This document shows, piece after piece, positions 48,370 to 57,526 of a stretch of DNA of 64,000 bases. Within the stretch, counting starts at the first letter, position 1, and every line of letters begins with the position of its first letter. The position numbers were made by a program, and so were the translations under genes. The DNA lies in the NCBI GenBank assembly GCA_963715045.1, contig CAVQRC010000026.1, forward strand, positions 62,001 through 126,000. Reading direction: 5' to 3'. Under the pieces are notes generated by a model. It was not told the origin of the DNA and did not search any database. It saw nothing but the letters and a program-made list of their open reading frames with translations. The DNA is from CAVQRC01 sp963715045. Lineage in GTDB: Bacteria; Planctomycetota; Planctomycetia; Pirellulales; Lacipirellulaceae.

Positions 48370-49517
48370 AGTCCCATCACCGATCGCCGCTGCGTCGCGT
48401 CCCGAGTGCGCTGGCCATCTTGTGCTTCGCGGCGGCGGGCGTCCTGCTGAGCGGGTGCCACCGGGAACTCGAAACGGTTTACGGCATGCGTTCAGGCTAC
48501 GGTGGCGAAAGCGTCAACGGCACGCTCGTGTTCGGGGAGTTGCTCTCGGGCGCAGGTCACCGGGTCACCAGCCGCGGTAGCATTTCGCCCTCCTTGGAGC
48601 ACGCGACCGTCATCGTCTGGGTCCCCGATCGCTTCGCCTGCCCGAAGCCTCAAGCGGTGGAGTGGTTCGCGGGCTGGCTGCGGGACAAACCGGATCGAAC
48701 GCTGATCTATGTCGGCCGCGACTACGACGCCGCGCCGACCTACTGGCAACACATCCTCGAGGATGCAGACGACGCGGAGAAATCCGCCGTGACGGCGGAA
48801 CTGGCCAACGCCCGCACCCGCTTTCAGTCTCGACGCAGGAACCTGGGAAACCAGACCGCCTGCGACTGGTTTACGCTTGACGATACGGCGGCACCACGAT
48901 CGGTGACGTCGCTGGCCGGCCCCTTCAGCGTGGGCGTTGATCCGCAGCGGGTCGATATCGAACTCTTCAGCCGGATGCGGCCCCCGCCTGACTGGACCTT
49001 CGAGGTGCTCCTCGAGTCGGAGGGGGATCTGATCGTCGGCTTGCATCCGGTACGCGCCGGCCCGGGAGAATCGCAGTTGATCGTCGTCGCCAACGGGTCG
49101 TTCTTACTCAACGTTCCGCTCGTCAACCATGAACATCGCAAACTGGCCAGCAAGCTCGTGGCCACGTTGCCACCGGGACCCCAGCGGATCGTGTTTCTCG
49201 AATCCGGACCCGAGGGCGTGGAGATCCGTGGCGAAGAAGAGCCGGGTGGGCCACCTTCGGTCCTCTCGATGCTCGGCGTATGGCCCTTGAGCGCGATCAT
49301 CGCGCACTTCGTCGCGCTCGGCATCGTGTATGCCGGCGCCCGCTGGCCGATCTTCGGCCAGCCACGACACCTGCCCCCCGTCAGGCGATCGGAGTTCGGT
49401 AAACATGTCGCCGCCCTCGGAAGCCTGATGGCCAAGACGGGCGATTCCGGCTACGCTCGTCGCGCCATCACCCGCCTGCATCAGGCTCTCGCTAACGAAC
49501 CTCTCGACCCCCCTTGA
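48366..49517 (+). CDS. DUF4350 domain lipoprotein
   Basis: A 383-residue protein with a lipobox (AAAGVLLSGC, Cys31), so it is probably anchored as a lipoprotein. It contains the DUF4350 pattern: SGYGGESVNGTLVFGELLSG, ERATVIVWVPD-like sequence around residues 75-90, and ANGSFLLNVPLVNHEHRKLA. DUF4350 is a GATase1-like fold that accompanies MoxR/DUF58/DUF4129. A C-terminal membrane helix (LSAIIAHFVALGIVYAGARW) gives a second anchor. The start and stop overlap the neighbours (ATGA and TTGA). Confidence 0.83.
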   Translation: MKSHHRSPLRRVPSALAILCFAAAGVLLSGCHRELETVYGMRSGYGGESVNGTLVFGELLSGAGHRVTSRGSISPSLEHATVIVWVPDRFACPKPQAVEWFAGWLRDKPDRTLIYVGRDYDAAPTYWQHILEDADDAEKSAVTAELANARTRFQSRRRNLGNQTACDWFTLDDTAAPRSVTSLAGPFSVGVDPQRVDIELFSRMRPPPDWTFEVLLESEGDLIVGLHPVRAGPGESQLIVVANGSFLLNVPLVNHEHRKLASKLVATLPPGPQRIVFLESGPEGVEIRGEEEPGGPPSVLSMLGVWPLSAIIAHFVALGIVYAGARWPIFGQPRHLPPVRRSEFGKHVAALGSLMAKTGDSGYARRAITRLHQALANEPLDPP

Positions 49518-50539
49518 TCCAACTGCCGATGAATCCAGAGCCTCCGCCTCGCAGCCAGCCGACCGGATCCCGCCCCCAGCTCGACGTTTCACGGTCGCAA
49601 GCCCTGTTCGAACGAATGACTTGCGAGATTGGCAAGCTCTACGTGGGCCAGGACGAACTCGTGCTGAGCACGCTCGTGGCCCTGTTCTCGAGCGGGCATG
49701 TGCTCATCGAGAGTGTCCCGGGCCTGGGCAAGACGCTTTTTGTGCGGGTGTTGGGCCGAGTTCTCGGTTGTCGCTTCGGCCGAATTCAGTTCACGGCCGA
49801 TTTGATGCCATCCGACATCACGGGCGCTCCGATCTTCAACATGAAGACGCAGGAGTTTGAATTCCGCCCCGGTCCGGTGTTCACGCAACTGTTGTTGGCC
49901 GATGAAATCAATCGTTCACCAGCCAAGACCCACGCCGCGCTGCTGGAGATCATGCAGGAGTATCGCGTGACCGTCGAGCGAACGAGCCATCGGCTGGAGC
50001 GGCCCTTTCTCGTGCTCGCCACTCAGAACCCGATCGAGTCTGAGGGCACCTACAACCTGCCGGAAGCCCAGCTCGATCGGTTCATGTTCAAGGTTCTCAT
50101 CGAGTATCCTTCCGCCGTCGAAGAGGCCCGCGTCCTCCGCGAACACGGTACTCAACGGGACCTCGACCGCAGGCTTGAAGAAGATCTCTCCACCATCGCT
50201 TCGCCGGCAGAAATCGTCGAGATCACCAGGCTGTGTGGACAAGTCCACGTCGACGATCGCGTGATCGACTACATCAACGAAATCGTCCGCGCGACCCGAA
50301 CCTGGCCCCCGTTCCACCTCGGCGCGTCCCCCCGCGCTGGCATCGCGTTCATGCAGGGCGGCCGCACGCTCGCCGCGTTCCATGGGCGCGACTACGTGAC
50401 GCCCGACGACATCGTCGAACTGGCCCTGCCCACGCTGCGACATCGCGTGATTCTCACCGCCGAAGCCGAGGTCGAAGGACGCGACGTCGACGGACTGTTG
50501 CAGGAATTGATTCGCAGTATCGAGGTACCGCGACTGTGA
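49514..50539 (+). CDS. MoxR family AAA+ ATPase
   Basis: A 341-residue AAA+ ATPase. Walker A SVPGLGKTLF and Walker B LLADEINRSPAKTHAALLE, plus sensor sequence ATQNPIESEGTYNLPEAQLD, identify the MoxR group. These ATPases act as chaperones that insert metal ions or assemble complexes together with a VWA-domain partner, here probably the DUF58 protein. The TTG start at 49514 overlaps the DUF4350 stop; an ATG at 49529 is an alternative. The stop overlaps the DUF58 GTG. Confidence 0.94.
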   Translation: MIQLPMNPEPPPRSQPTGSRPQLDVSRSQALFERMTCEIGKLYVGQDELVLSTLVALFSSGHVLIESVPGLGKTLFVRVLGRVLGCRFGRIQFTADLMPSDITGAPIFNMKTQEFEFRPGPVFTQLLLADEINRSPAKTHAALLEIMQEYRVTVERTSHRLERPFLVLATQNPIESEGTYNLPEAQLDRFMFKVLIEYPSAVEEARVLREHGTQRDLDRRLEEDLSTIASPAEIVEITRLCGQVHVDDRVIDYINEIVRATRTWPPFHLGASPRAGIAFMQGGRTLAAFHGRDYVTPDDIVELALPTLRHRVILTAEAEVEGRDVDGLLQELIRSIEVPRL

Positions 50540-51924
50540 TCGCGCTGGTCGTTTCCGTCGTCGCCATCGCGTCACTGGGCTGTCTTGCCCGCTGGGGACG
50601 CGTGTATCCACATCGCCCGCTGATCTACCTGACCGCCGCGCCGGCGATCCTCTCGGTCGCACTGTTGTGGTCGCCCGACGGCATGCCGTACCTGCTGGCC
50701 ATCGACGCCGCGGTGCTGCTGATCGCCCTGGCCGATCTGCCGACGCTCGCTCGCCCCCATCGCTTCGACGCTGAGCGATCGACCGGCGCGATTGCCTCGC
50801 TCGGCAAATCGCACGACGTCGAGATCACGCTCACCAATCGGCTGGCCAGACCCCAACCGGTGTGGGTCCGGGACGGACTCCCCGACGAGTTGCTTGCCGA
50901 GCCCGACGAACTGGTGGTATCGCTCGTGCCCCGCAGTCGCTCGACGATCCGGTACCGTTTGCGGGCCGTTCGTCGCGGGGCATTCCAGCTCAACGCTCTG
51001 CATCTGAAAGTTCGCAGCCGGCTGGGGCTGTGGACAAGAATCCTCGTGATCCCCAGACCGGGCCAGATCAACGTCTATCCGGATATGAAACAATTGGGTG
51101 AGTACGCCCTGCTGGCCCGGACCAACCGGCTGAGTCTGATGGGCGTCCGTCGGACCCGCAAAGTCGGTCAGGACAACGAATTCGAACGACTCCGCGATTA
51201 CACGCGCGACGACAATTACCGCCACATCGATTGGCGGAGTACGGCCCGCCGCCGCAAACTCACCGTCAAGGACTTCCAGGCCAACCAAAGCCAGCGGCTC
51301 GTGTTTCTGATTGACTGCGGACGGATGATGACGAGTCAGGTCAGTGGGGTGAGCCTGCTCGATCATGCATTCAACGCGATGCTGATGCTGAGCTACGTGG
51401 CGCTCCGCCAGGGCGATCAGGTCGGCCTGCTCTGTTTCTCCAACGCGATTCACAACTTCGTCCCGCCGCGGGGGGGAATGAAACAGATGAATCAGTTGCT
51501 GCACGCCACCTTCGATCGCTTTCCGGATCTGGTCGAATCGCGGTACGACGAGGCATTTCTGCACCTCGCGACGCACGTCCGCAAACGAACCCTCGTGGTT
51601 CTGGTGACCAATCTTATCGACGAGGTCAACGCCGAGAGTGTGCAGCGTCATCTGGCGACGTTATCGGGCCGCCACCTGCCGCTGGGTGTGTTGTTGCGGG
51701 ACCACAGTCTGTTCGACTTCCTCGCCCGACCCGAAGAACGCTGCGAGGATCAAGAGCTTCGGCTGTATACGACTGCGGCCGCCGCCGAGATCGTCACCTG
51801 GCGGCACCATGTCCTGGCCGACCTGGAAACCAAAGGCGTCCTCGCGCTCGATGTCTTTCCTGAGCAGATGACCGCCCCACTGGTGAACCGCTACCTTGAT
51901 ATCAAGGCCCGGCACTTGCTGTGA
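50536..51924 (+). CDS. DUF58 domain protein
   Basis: Translation starts at GTG 50536, overlapping the MoxR stop (GTGA); the upstream continuation of the frame is a shadow. It gives 462 residues. Two hydrophobic helices (IALVVSVVAIASLGCL and YLTAAPAILSVALLW) lead to a VWA-related DUF58 domain: DNEFERLRDYTRDDNYRHID and IDWRSTARRRKLTVKDFQ are the DUF58 signature. The MIDAS position reads IDCGRMM rather than DxSxS, so metal binding there is doubtful. It is the typical partner of MoxR ATPases. A long inverted repeat with AACCACGAA/TTCGTGGTT arms lies downstream. Confidence 0.87.
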   Translation: MIALVVSVVAIASLGCLARWGRVYPHRPLIYLTAAPAILSVALLWSPDGMPYLLAIDAAVLLIALADLPTLARPHRFDAERSTGAIASLGKSHDVEITLTNRLARPQPVWVRDGLPDELLAEPDELVVSLVPRSRSTIRYRLRAVRRGAFQLNALHLKVRSRLGLWTRILVIPRPGQINVYPDMKQLGEYALLARTNRLSLMGVRRTRKVGQDNEFERLRDYTRDDNYRHIDWRSTARRRKLTVKDFQANQSQRLVFLIDCGRMMTSQVSGVSLLDHAFNAMLMLSYVALRQGDQVGLLCFSNAIHNFVPPRGGMKQMNQLLHATFDRFPDLVESRYDEAFLHLATHVRKRTLVVLVTNLIDEVNAESVQRHLATLSGRHLPLGVLLRDHSLFDFLARPEERCEDQELRLYTTAAAAEIVTWRHHVLADLETKGVLALDVFPEQMTAPLVNRYLDIKARHLL

Positions 51925-52088
51925 ACCACGAACCCCCTCGGAGAGAACGATCGACTCGCCAGCTACCGTGGCAGGCCAGTCGGAGCGAGGCTCCACGCGT
52001 TTCGCGTGATTCGCATCTTTCGTGGTTTCAAAAAAGGACCTAAGTTGAACTAATAGATGAGTTCCTCAATACATACCGAGGGTGCGCC

Positions 52089-53075
52089 ATGGCAGCCGAC
52101 AAGGACGACCGTTACTGGGTCGGTTTCGATCTGGGTGGGACGAAGATGCTCGCCAAGGTCTTCAACAGCGACTTCAAGAGCATCGGTCGCGACCGCACGA
52201 AAACCCGCGGCCATGAAGGGTCCGAGGCGGGTCTGACGCGGATTACCAAGACGATCCAGAAGATGCTGGAAAAGGCGGATCTGAAGCCGTCTCAGATCGC
52301 CGGCATCGGCGTGGGTTGCCCGGGTCCGTTGGATCTCGACCGGGGTGTCATTCGCAGTGCGCCGAACCTGGGCTGGACCGACGTCCCCGTGAAGGAACAT
52401 CTCGAAGAGACGTTTGGCTGCCCGGCCGTGGTCCTCAACGACGTCGATGCCGGGGTGTACGGCGAGTATCGTTTCGGGGCGGCGGTCGGCAGGCGAACCG
52501 TGGTGGGCGTATTCCCCGGTACCGGCATCGGCGGCGGGTGCGTGTACGAAGGGGCCATCCTGCGTGGCAAGAAGAGTTCCTGCATGGAGATCGGCCACGT
52601 GCAGGTTTCCCCCGAAGGTCCCCTGTGCGGCTGCGGTCGGCGGGGCTGTCTGGAAGCCGTCGCCAGCCGGCTGGTGATCGCGTCGCGGGCGGCAGCCGCT
52701 GCCTACCGCGGACAGGCACCCTACCTGATGGAACACGTCGGCACCGACTTGCAGCAAATCCGCAGCGGGGCCCTGGCCGATTCCATCAAGGGTGGAGATC
52801 ACACGGTCGAAACGATCGTCCGCGAGGCCGCCCGCCACATCGGACGCGCCGTCGCGGGAGTCGTGCACCTCCTCGCTCCCGATCGCGTCGTGCTCGGCGG
52901 AGGACTCGTCGAAGCGATGACCGATCTGTTCGTCACCGAGGTGGGTGAAGCGGCACGGCACCGCGTCCTGCCTTCAATGGCCGAGGCTTTCGACGTCGTG
53001 GCCGCGGAGCTCGGCGACGATGCGGGCGTCATGGGCGCCGCCGCCTGGGCAGAGCACATGGCCGACAGCAAATAG
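52089..53075 (+). CDS. ROK family glucokinase-like protein
   Basis: A 328-residue ROK kinase with a complete motif set: FDLGGTKMLAKVF (phosphate 1), GVGCPGPLDLD, NDVDAGVYGEYRFG (catalytic Asp), FPGTGIGGGCVYEG (phosphate 2) and the zinc signature GPLCGCGRRGCLEA. It probably phosphorylates glucose or a related hexose with ATP. It is the second ROK protein of this window and, unlike the first, keeps its zinc cysteines. GAGGG precedes ATG 52089. It stands alone, convergent with the small membrane protein gene. Confidence 0.88.
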   Translation: MAADKDDRYWVGFDLGGTKMLAKVFNSDFKSIGRDRTKTRGHEGSEAGLTRITKTIQKMLEKADLKPSQIAGIGVGCPGPLDLDRGVIRSAPNLGWTDVPVKEHLEETFGCPAVVLNDVDAGVYGEYRFGAAVGRRTVVGVFPGTGIGGGCVYEGAILRGKKSSCMEIGHVQVSPEGPLCGCGRRGCLEAVASRLVIASRAAAAAYRGQAPYLMEHVGTDLQQIRSGALADSIKGGDHTVETIVREAARHIGRAVAGVVHLLAPDRVVLGGGLVEAMTDLFVTEVGEAARHRVLPSMAEAFDVVAAELGDDAGVMGAAAWAEHMADSK

Positions 53076-53079
53076 AGCG

Positions 53080-53550
53080 TTACCGCCCGGGGGCTGTCAA
53101 AGCCGATTCGATCGCGGTCACGACTCGTTCGAGTTGGCTCTTGTTGCACGTGAAGGCATTGCTGAGCGGAAACTGTTGCGGTGCGTACAGCACGACCCGG
53201 TACGTCGTATCGTCATAGTCAGGGCCGCGGTGAAGCACGACCCGCTCGATCTGGTCGAACTCGAGGGCCCCTTCCTGGCGACCCAGCAGGTTCCGGATGC
53301 TCCACGTCAGCCGCCGCGACGTGCAATCGAAACGATAGTCGGCCATCCGCCAGGCGTATACGAACATTCCGCCGCCCAACAGCAGGCAGAGCAGGACGCC
53401 GACCAACGTGTTCTGATCCCAATTCCAGCGGACCGTACGCTCGATCAGCAGGTACAGCCCGATGCAGAAGAACATCAGGCAGAACCCCGGCAGGAACCAG
53501 GGCCGGTCCTGGATCAGCGTTACACCGGGTTCGGACTGATTGATCTTCAT
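53080..53550 (-). CDS. Small membrane protein of unknown function
   Basis: About 156 residues from ATG 53550 (a TTG nine bases upstream is also possible). Two hydrophobic helices (WFLPGFCLMFFCIGLYLLIE and TLVGVLLCLLLGGGMFVYAW) are followed by a soluble C-terminal domain (RLTWSIRNLLGRQEGALEFD, RVVLYAPQQFPL) that could be a pleckstrin-like fold seen in short bacterial membrane proteins. Family not recognised. It ends four bases from the end of the ROK gene on the other strand. Confidence 0.55.
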   Translation of the reverse strand: MKINQSEPGVTLIQDRPWFLPGFCLMFFCIGLYLLIERTVRWNWDQNTLVGVLLCLLLGGGMFVYAWRMADYRFDCTSRRLTWSIRNLLGRQEGALEFDQIERVVLHRGPDYDDTTYRVVLYAPQQFPLSNAFTCNKSQLERVVTAIESALTAPGR

Positions 53551-53755
53551 CGACCGCAAGACGAGGACTTTGACTCAACGCACCTCCTGAAACATAGCTT
53601 CTGACCGCAACCGGCGTCGTCTCGCGGCGTGTCTTGCTCCCGGCCCACCGCCGCCGGACAAACGATCCAATCACTACCGTCAGTCCAAGCATCAACAGCG
53701 TGGCGAAGGTCCGTTGTAGCCGCTCGATCGCGGGGGGATAGAATCAGGTGTTTAA

Positions 53756-53838
53756 GAGCCGATCCGAAAACCAGCTCCAGCTACCAGATTCCCCGGCCGT
53801 GGGACACGCTCATCGAGCCATTTTTTGGATGGGTAGTT
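53756..53838 (+). repeat. Approximately 80-bp repeat, copy 1, upstream of putA
   Basis: Starts at AGCCGATCCGAAAACCAGC and runs to the GGATGGGTAGTTA tail. Bases 53758-53818 are nearly identical to 62363-62423. It lies 30-110 bases upstream of the putA start. The rest of the 53551-53865 stretch holds nothing that I recognise. Confidence 0.85.
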
Positions 53839-53865
53839 AGTGTGTCGCTGTCACGGACTGAAGCC

Positions 53866-56800
53866 ATGGCCAACCCATTCTCCGATACCTTGACCGCCTC
53901 GCAGCTCACATCGATCGAGATCCGGACCAAGGAAGTCGGGCGGGAGCTGCTCCAGGCGTTGCGGGATGATGTACCCTCGTTCTACGAACCGCGATGGTGG
54001 GACGAGTGGATGATGGAGCTGGCGATGACCGATGACGAGGTCAAGGTCCAGCTGTTCCGCTTTGTCGACGTGCTGCCGACACTGCACACACCGGTATCGA
54101 TCACGGCCCATTTGCATGAGTATCTCCAGCCCGTGCTGGATCGATTGCCCCGCGTGATGCGGTCGGCAATTTCGGCGGCTCCAGCGGGGACCCTCCGCGG
54201 CGATCTGCTGGCCCGAGCGACCCGGGTGGGCGCGATGCGGCAGGCCCGCCGGTTCATCGCCGGCAGCAATGTGCGGGAAGTGGTTGCCGCTGCCAAACGC
54301 GAACGTGAGGCAGGCCGGGCGTTCACGCTGGATATCCTCGGCGAGGCCGTCACCAGTGAGGCCGAGGCACAGCGCTACCACGACGCCTATCTCGAACTCG
54401 TGCGGGAAGTCACGCCCCGCGTGAACGCCTGGAAGGGAGTCCCACTGCTCGATCGCGACAGCCGCGGATCGATTCCGCGGGCGAACATCTCGATCAAGCT
54501 GTCCGCCCTCGACAGCCGTTTCGATCCCATTGATCCGGACGGCACTTGCACGCGAGTCGCGGGTCGGCTTCGCGAGCTGTTTCGCGCGGCACGACAGCAC
54601 GGGGCATTCATTAACTTCGACATGGAATCATATCGGGCCAAGGACCTCACTCTGGCGATCTTCCGGTGTGTCCTGGACGAGCCCGAGTTTCGCGACTTCA
54701 GCGACGTCGGGATCGTCATTCAGTGTTATCTTCGCGACAGCCTGCGGGATCTCATCGCGGTCCACGACTGGGCCCGCAACCGCGGTACGCCCGTGTGGGT
54801 CCGACTCGTGAAAGGCGCCTACTGGGATTACGAGACAATCCACGCCCGCCGCGAGGGCTGGCCGATCCCCGTCTATCAGCAAAAGTGGCACTCCGACGCC
54901 AACTTCGAACGCGCTGTGCGGTTTCTGCTCGCGCATCAGGAGGTGCTGCGTCCCGCGATCGCCAGTCACAATGTCCGCTCGCTGGCGTACAGTCTCGCGG
55001 TTGCCGACGAACTCGAATTGCCCCGCGAGGACCTCGAAATCCAGATGCTCTACGGCATGGCCGAAGCCGAGAAACGGGCGCTCGCCGACCGCGGATATCG
55101 TGTCCGGGTCTACATGCCCTACGGGGAGTTGATTCCCGGGATGGCGTACCTCGTCAGGCGGTTGCTCGAGAACACCTCCAACGACTCGTTCCTGCGGGCG
55201 GCCAAGCGCGAAGAAGCCGACGGCGACCGCCTGTTGCAGAATCCGGTTCCGGCCGGCGACGAAGGCGACCTCGACGCGGCGACCTGCGTTGCCGAGACGG
55301 GGGCGACTACCGCCCGGCCCGGCGTTGCCGTCATCGCCGCGATCGGGGCCGAATCGAAGCCGACGATCGACGGGGCGGATCGCTCAACCACCGCGGCATA
55401 CTGGCAACGATTCTGCAACGAACCGCTCACCGATTTTGCCCGGGAAGCGAACCGTGCCGCGATGTCACACGCGCTCACCCAGGTCGCGGAGCAGTTCGGG
55501 CGGGAAGTGCCGCTGGTGATCGGCGATCGGGCGATCCGGACCAGCGGATCGATCCGCTCAGTCAACCCGGCGGATTTTTCCCAGACGATCGGGAGTAGTT
55601 CGGCCGCGGAGGCCGAGCATGCGGCCCTGGCCGTCGCGGCGGCGGGCGAGGCCGCTGCCGAGTGGGTGGCCGCGGGCGTTGCGGCCCGGGCCAGCGCGCT
55701 GCGGCGGGCCGCCGGCATCATGCGAGGGCGGCGGTTCGAGCTCGCGGCCTGGATCGTTTTCGAAGCGGGAAAGGGCTGGAGATCGGCCGACGCCGACGTT
55801 GCCGAGGCGATCGATTTTCTCGAGTATTACGCGGCCGGTGCGGAAGACCTGTTGAGCGAGCGGGGGATGAATGTGCCAGGCGAAGAGAACCGCTTTTTCT
55901 ATCTGCCACGGGGCGTCGCGGCCGTCATCGCGCCGTGGAATTTCCCCCTGGCGATCCTGACCGGCATGACCGCCGCCGCCCTGGCGACCGGCAACACGGT
56001 CATCATGAAACCGGCCGAACAGACCCCCGTGATCGCTGCCTGCCTGATGGAAATCCTCCGGGAAGCGGGCGTTCCCCCGGGGGCCGTCAACCTCCTGCCC
56101 GGCCGAGGAACTGCCGGCGCGGCCCTCGTCGAGCATCCCGACGTCGACTTGATCGCTTTCACGGGGTCTCGCGAAGTCGGATTGAAGATCAACGCGGCCA
56201 CAGCTCAGCAGGCGGTCACCGGTCACCGAGGTATCAAGAAGGTGATTGCCGAGATGGGTGGCAAGAATTCGATCATCGTGGACGCCGACGCCGATCTGGA
56301 TGAAGCGGTCGCCGGCGTGGCTGAGAGCGCCTTCGGATTCCAGGGCCAGAAGTGCTCGGCGTGCAGCCGGGTGATCGTCCTTGCCGAGGCCTGCGACACC
56401 TTCACGCGGCGGCTCGTCGACGCTGCTCGCGGGCTCGCGATCGGGCCCGCCGTCGATCCAGCCTATCGCCTGGGGCCCGTGATCGATCAGGACGCCCTCG
56501 ACAAGATTCATCGCTATCTTGAAATCGGTCGACAGGAGGGCCGCGAGCTGCTGGCCGTCGACACCACCGAACTCTCCACGCGAGGATACTTCGTCGGCCC
56601 GCACATCTACGGCGACCTGCCGCCGGAGGGCCGGCTTGCCCAGGAGGAAGTTTTCGGACCCGTCCTGGCCGTGCTTACCGCGACGGACCTCGACGAGGCG
56701 TTTGCGATCGCCGCCAACACCGACTATGCCCTGACCGGTGGTTTCTACTCGCGAAGCCCCGTCGCCCTGGAGCGGGCGTGCCGTGAAATGGTGGTCGGCA

Positions 56801-56979
56801 ATCTCTATCTCAATCGCGAGTGCACCGGCGCGCTCGTCGGGCGGCAGCCGTTCGGCGGTTTCAAGATGAGTGGCATCGGCAGCAAGGCCGGGGGACCGGA
56901 CTATTTGCTGCAATACGTTTTGCCCCGAACGATCACCGAGAACACGATGCGCCGCGGCTTCGCGCCCGACATGGAGTGA
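53866..56979 (+). CDS. putA: Bifunctional proline dehydrogenase/L-glutamate semialdehyde dehydrogenase
   Basis: 1037 residues from ATG 53866 (the frame is open upstream but includes the repeat). PutA oxidises proline to P5C with FAD in the N-terminal domain and then to glutamate with NAD in the C-terminal domain. PRODH blocks: ANISIKLSALDSRFDPIDPD, VRLVKGAYWDYETIHARREG, SHNVRSLAYSLAVADELEL. ALDH blocks (from ~540): APWNFPLAILTGMTAAAL, EMGGKNSIIVD and the catalytic cysteine in FQGQKCSACSRVIVLAE. There is no N-terminal ribbon-helix-helix domain, so it is not an autorepressor. Two tandem repeat elements follow it. Confidence 0.95.
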   Translation: MANPFSDTLTASQLTSIEIRTKEVGRELLQALRDDVPSFYEPRWWDEWMMELAMTDDEVKVQLFRFVDVLPTLHTPVSITAHLHEYLQPVLDRLPRVMRSAISAAPAGTLRGDLLARATRVGAMRQARRFIAGSNVREVVAAAKREREAGRAFTLDILGEAVTSEAEAQRYHDAYLELVREVTPRVNAWKGVPLLDRDSRGSIPRANISIKLSALDSRFDPIDPDGTCTRVAGRLRELFRAARQHGAFINFDMESYRAKDLTLAIFRCVLDEPEFRDFSDVGIVIQCYLRDSLRDLIAVHDWARNRGTPVWVRLVKGAYWDYETIHARREGWPIPVYQQKWHSDANFERAVRFLLAHQEVLRPAIASHNVRSLAYSLAVADELELPREDLEIQMLYGMAEAEKRALADRGYRVRVYMPYGELIPGMAYLVRRLLENTSNDSFLRAAKREEADGDRLLQNPVPAGDEGDLDAATCVAETGATTARPGVAVIAAIGAESKPTIDGADRSTTAAYWQRFCNEPLTDFAREANRAAMSHALTQVAEQFGREVPLVIGDRAIRTSGSIRSVNPADFSQTIGSSSAAEAEHAALAVAAAGEAAAEWVAAGVAARASALRRAAGIMRGRRFELAAWIVFEAGKGWRSADADVAEAIDFLEYYAAGAEDLLSERGMNVPGEENRFFYLPRGVAAVIAPWNFPLAILTGMTAAALATGNTVIMKPAEQTPVIAACLMEILREAGVPPGAVNLLPGRGTAGAALVEHPDVDLIAFTGSREVGLKINAATAQQAVTGHRGIKKVIAEMGGKNSIIVDADADLDEAVAGVAESAFGFQGQKCSACSRVIVLAEACDTFTRRLVDAARGLAIGPAVDPAYRLGPVIDQDALDKIHRYLEIGRQEGRELLAVDTTELSTRGYFVGPHIYGDLPPEGRLAQEEVFGPVLAVLTATDLDEAFAIAANTDYALTGGFYSRSPVALERACREMVVGNLYLNRECTGALVGRQPFGGFKMSGIGSKAGGPDYLLQYVLPRTITENTMRRGFAPDME

Positions 56980-56994
56980 AGCCCGGCTGCTCCG

Positions 56995-57217
56995 AAGCCC
57001 GGCTTCTTCCGTGACGGAGCACGTCCCGAATCGCCAGGCCAGAAGCCGGGATTCTCCGCGCTGCCAGACCCCGCTGAACCACTCGCACCAAAGACCGCCT
57101 GCGAACTCCCTCGCCAAGCCAGACACCGTCAACGCCGAGGTCGTAACGGCTGCGAAAAAAGCCCGGCTTCGCGCATGCCAGCGTGTTGCCGGGCACGACC
57201 GGGAAGAAGCCGGGCTT
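56995..57217. repeat. MITE-like element, copy 1, with 16-bp terminal inverted repeats
   Basis: Begins with AAGCCCGGCTTCTTCC and ends with its reverse complement, GGAAGAAGCCGGGCTT. 223 bases. It lies 15 bases after the putA stop. No open frame with recognisable product inside. A second near-copy follows after five bases. Confidence 0.75.
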
Positions 57218-57238
57218 TGCCGAAGCCCGGCTTCTTCC
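57202..57238. terminator. Long hairpin at the junction of the two elements
   Basis: The right end of copy 1 (57202-57217) and the left end of copy 2 (57223-57238) form a perfect 16-bp stem with a five-base loop (TGCCG). It may stop transcription from putA, but no T tract follows, so it could equally be an element boundary. Confidence 0.4.
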
Positions 57239-57437
57239 GTGACGGAGCACGTCCCGAATCGCCAGGCCAGAAGCCGGGATTCTCCGCGCTGCCAGACCCC
57301 GCTCGAACCACTCGCAAAAGCGCCTGCGAACCCTCGCAGCCAGACACCGTCAACGCCGAGGTCGTAACGGCTGCGAAAAAAGCCCGGCTTGCGCATGCCA
57401 GCGTGTTGCCGGGCACGACCGGGAAGAAGCCGGGCTT
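57223..57437. repeat. MITE-like element, copy 2
   Basis: 215 bases with the same terminal inverted repeats as copy 1; a net eight bases shorter because of small indels in the centre. After copy 2, the sequence TGCCGAAGCCGGGCTG begins what looks like a third, truncated end. The 56980-57526 stretch holds no gene besides these elements. Confidence 0.75.
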
Positions 57438-57526
57438 TGCCGAAGCCGGGCTGTGGTCGGTTGTTCCGTCCAACCCGCTTCGGTACGGTGAGGTGGCGAC
57501 AACCCTCAACCACCGTCAGAGATGCC

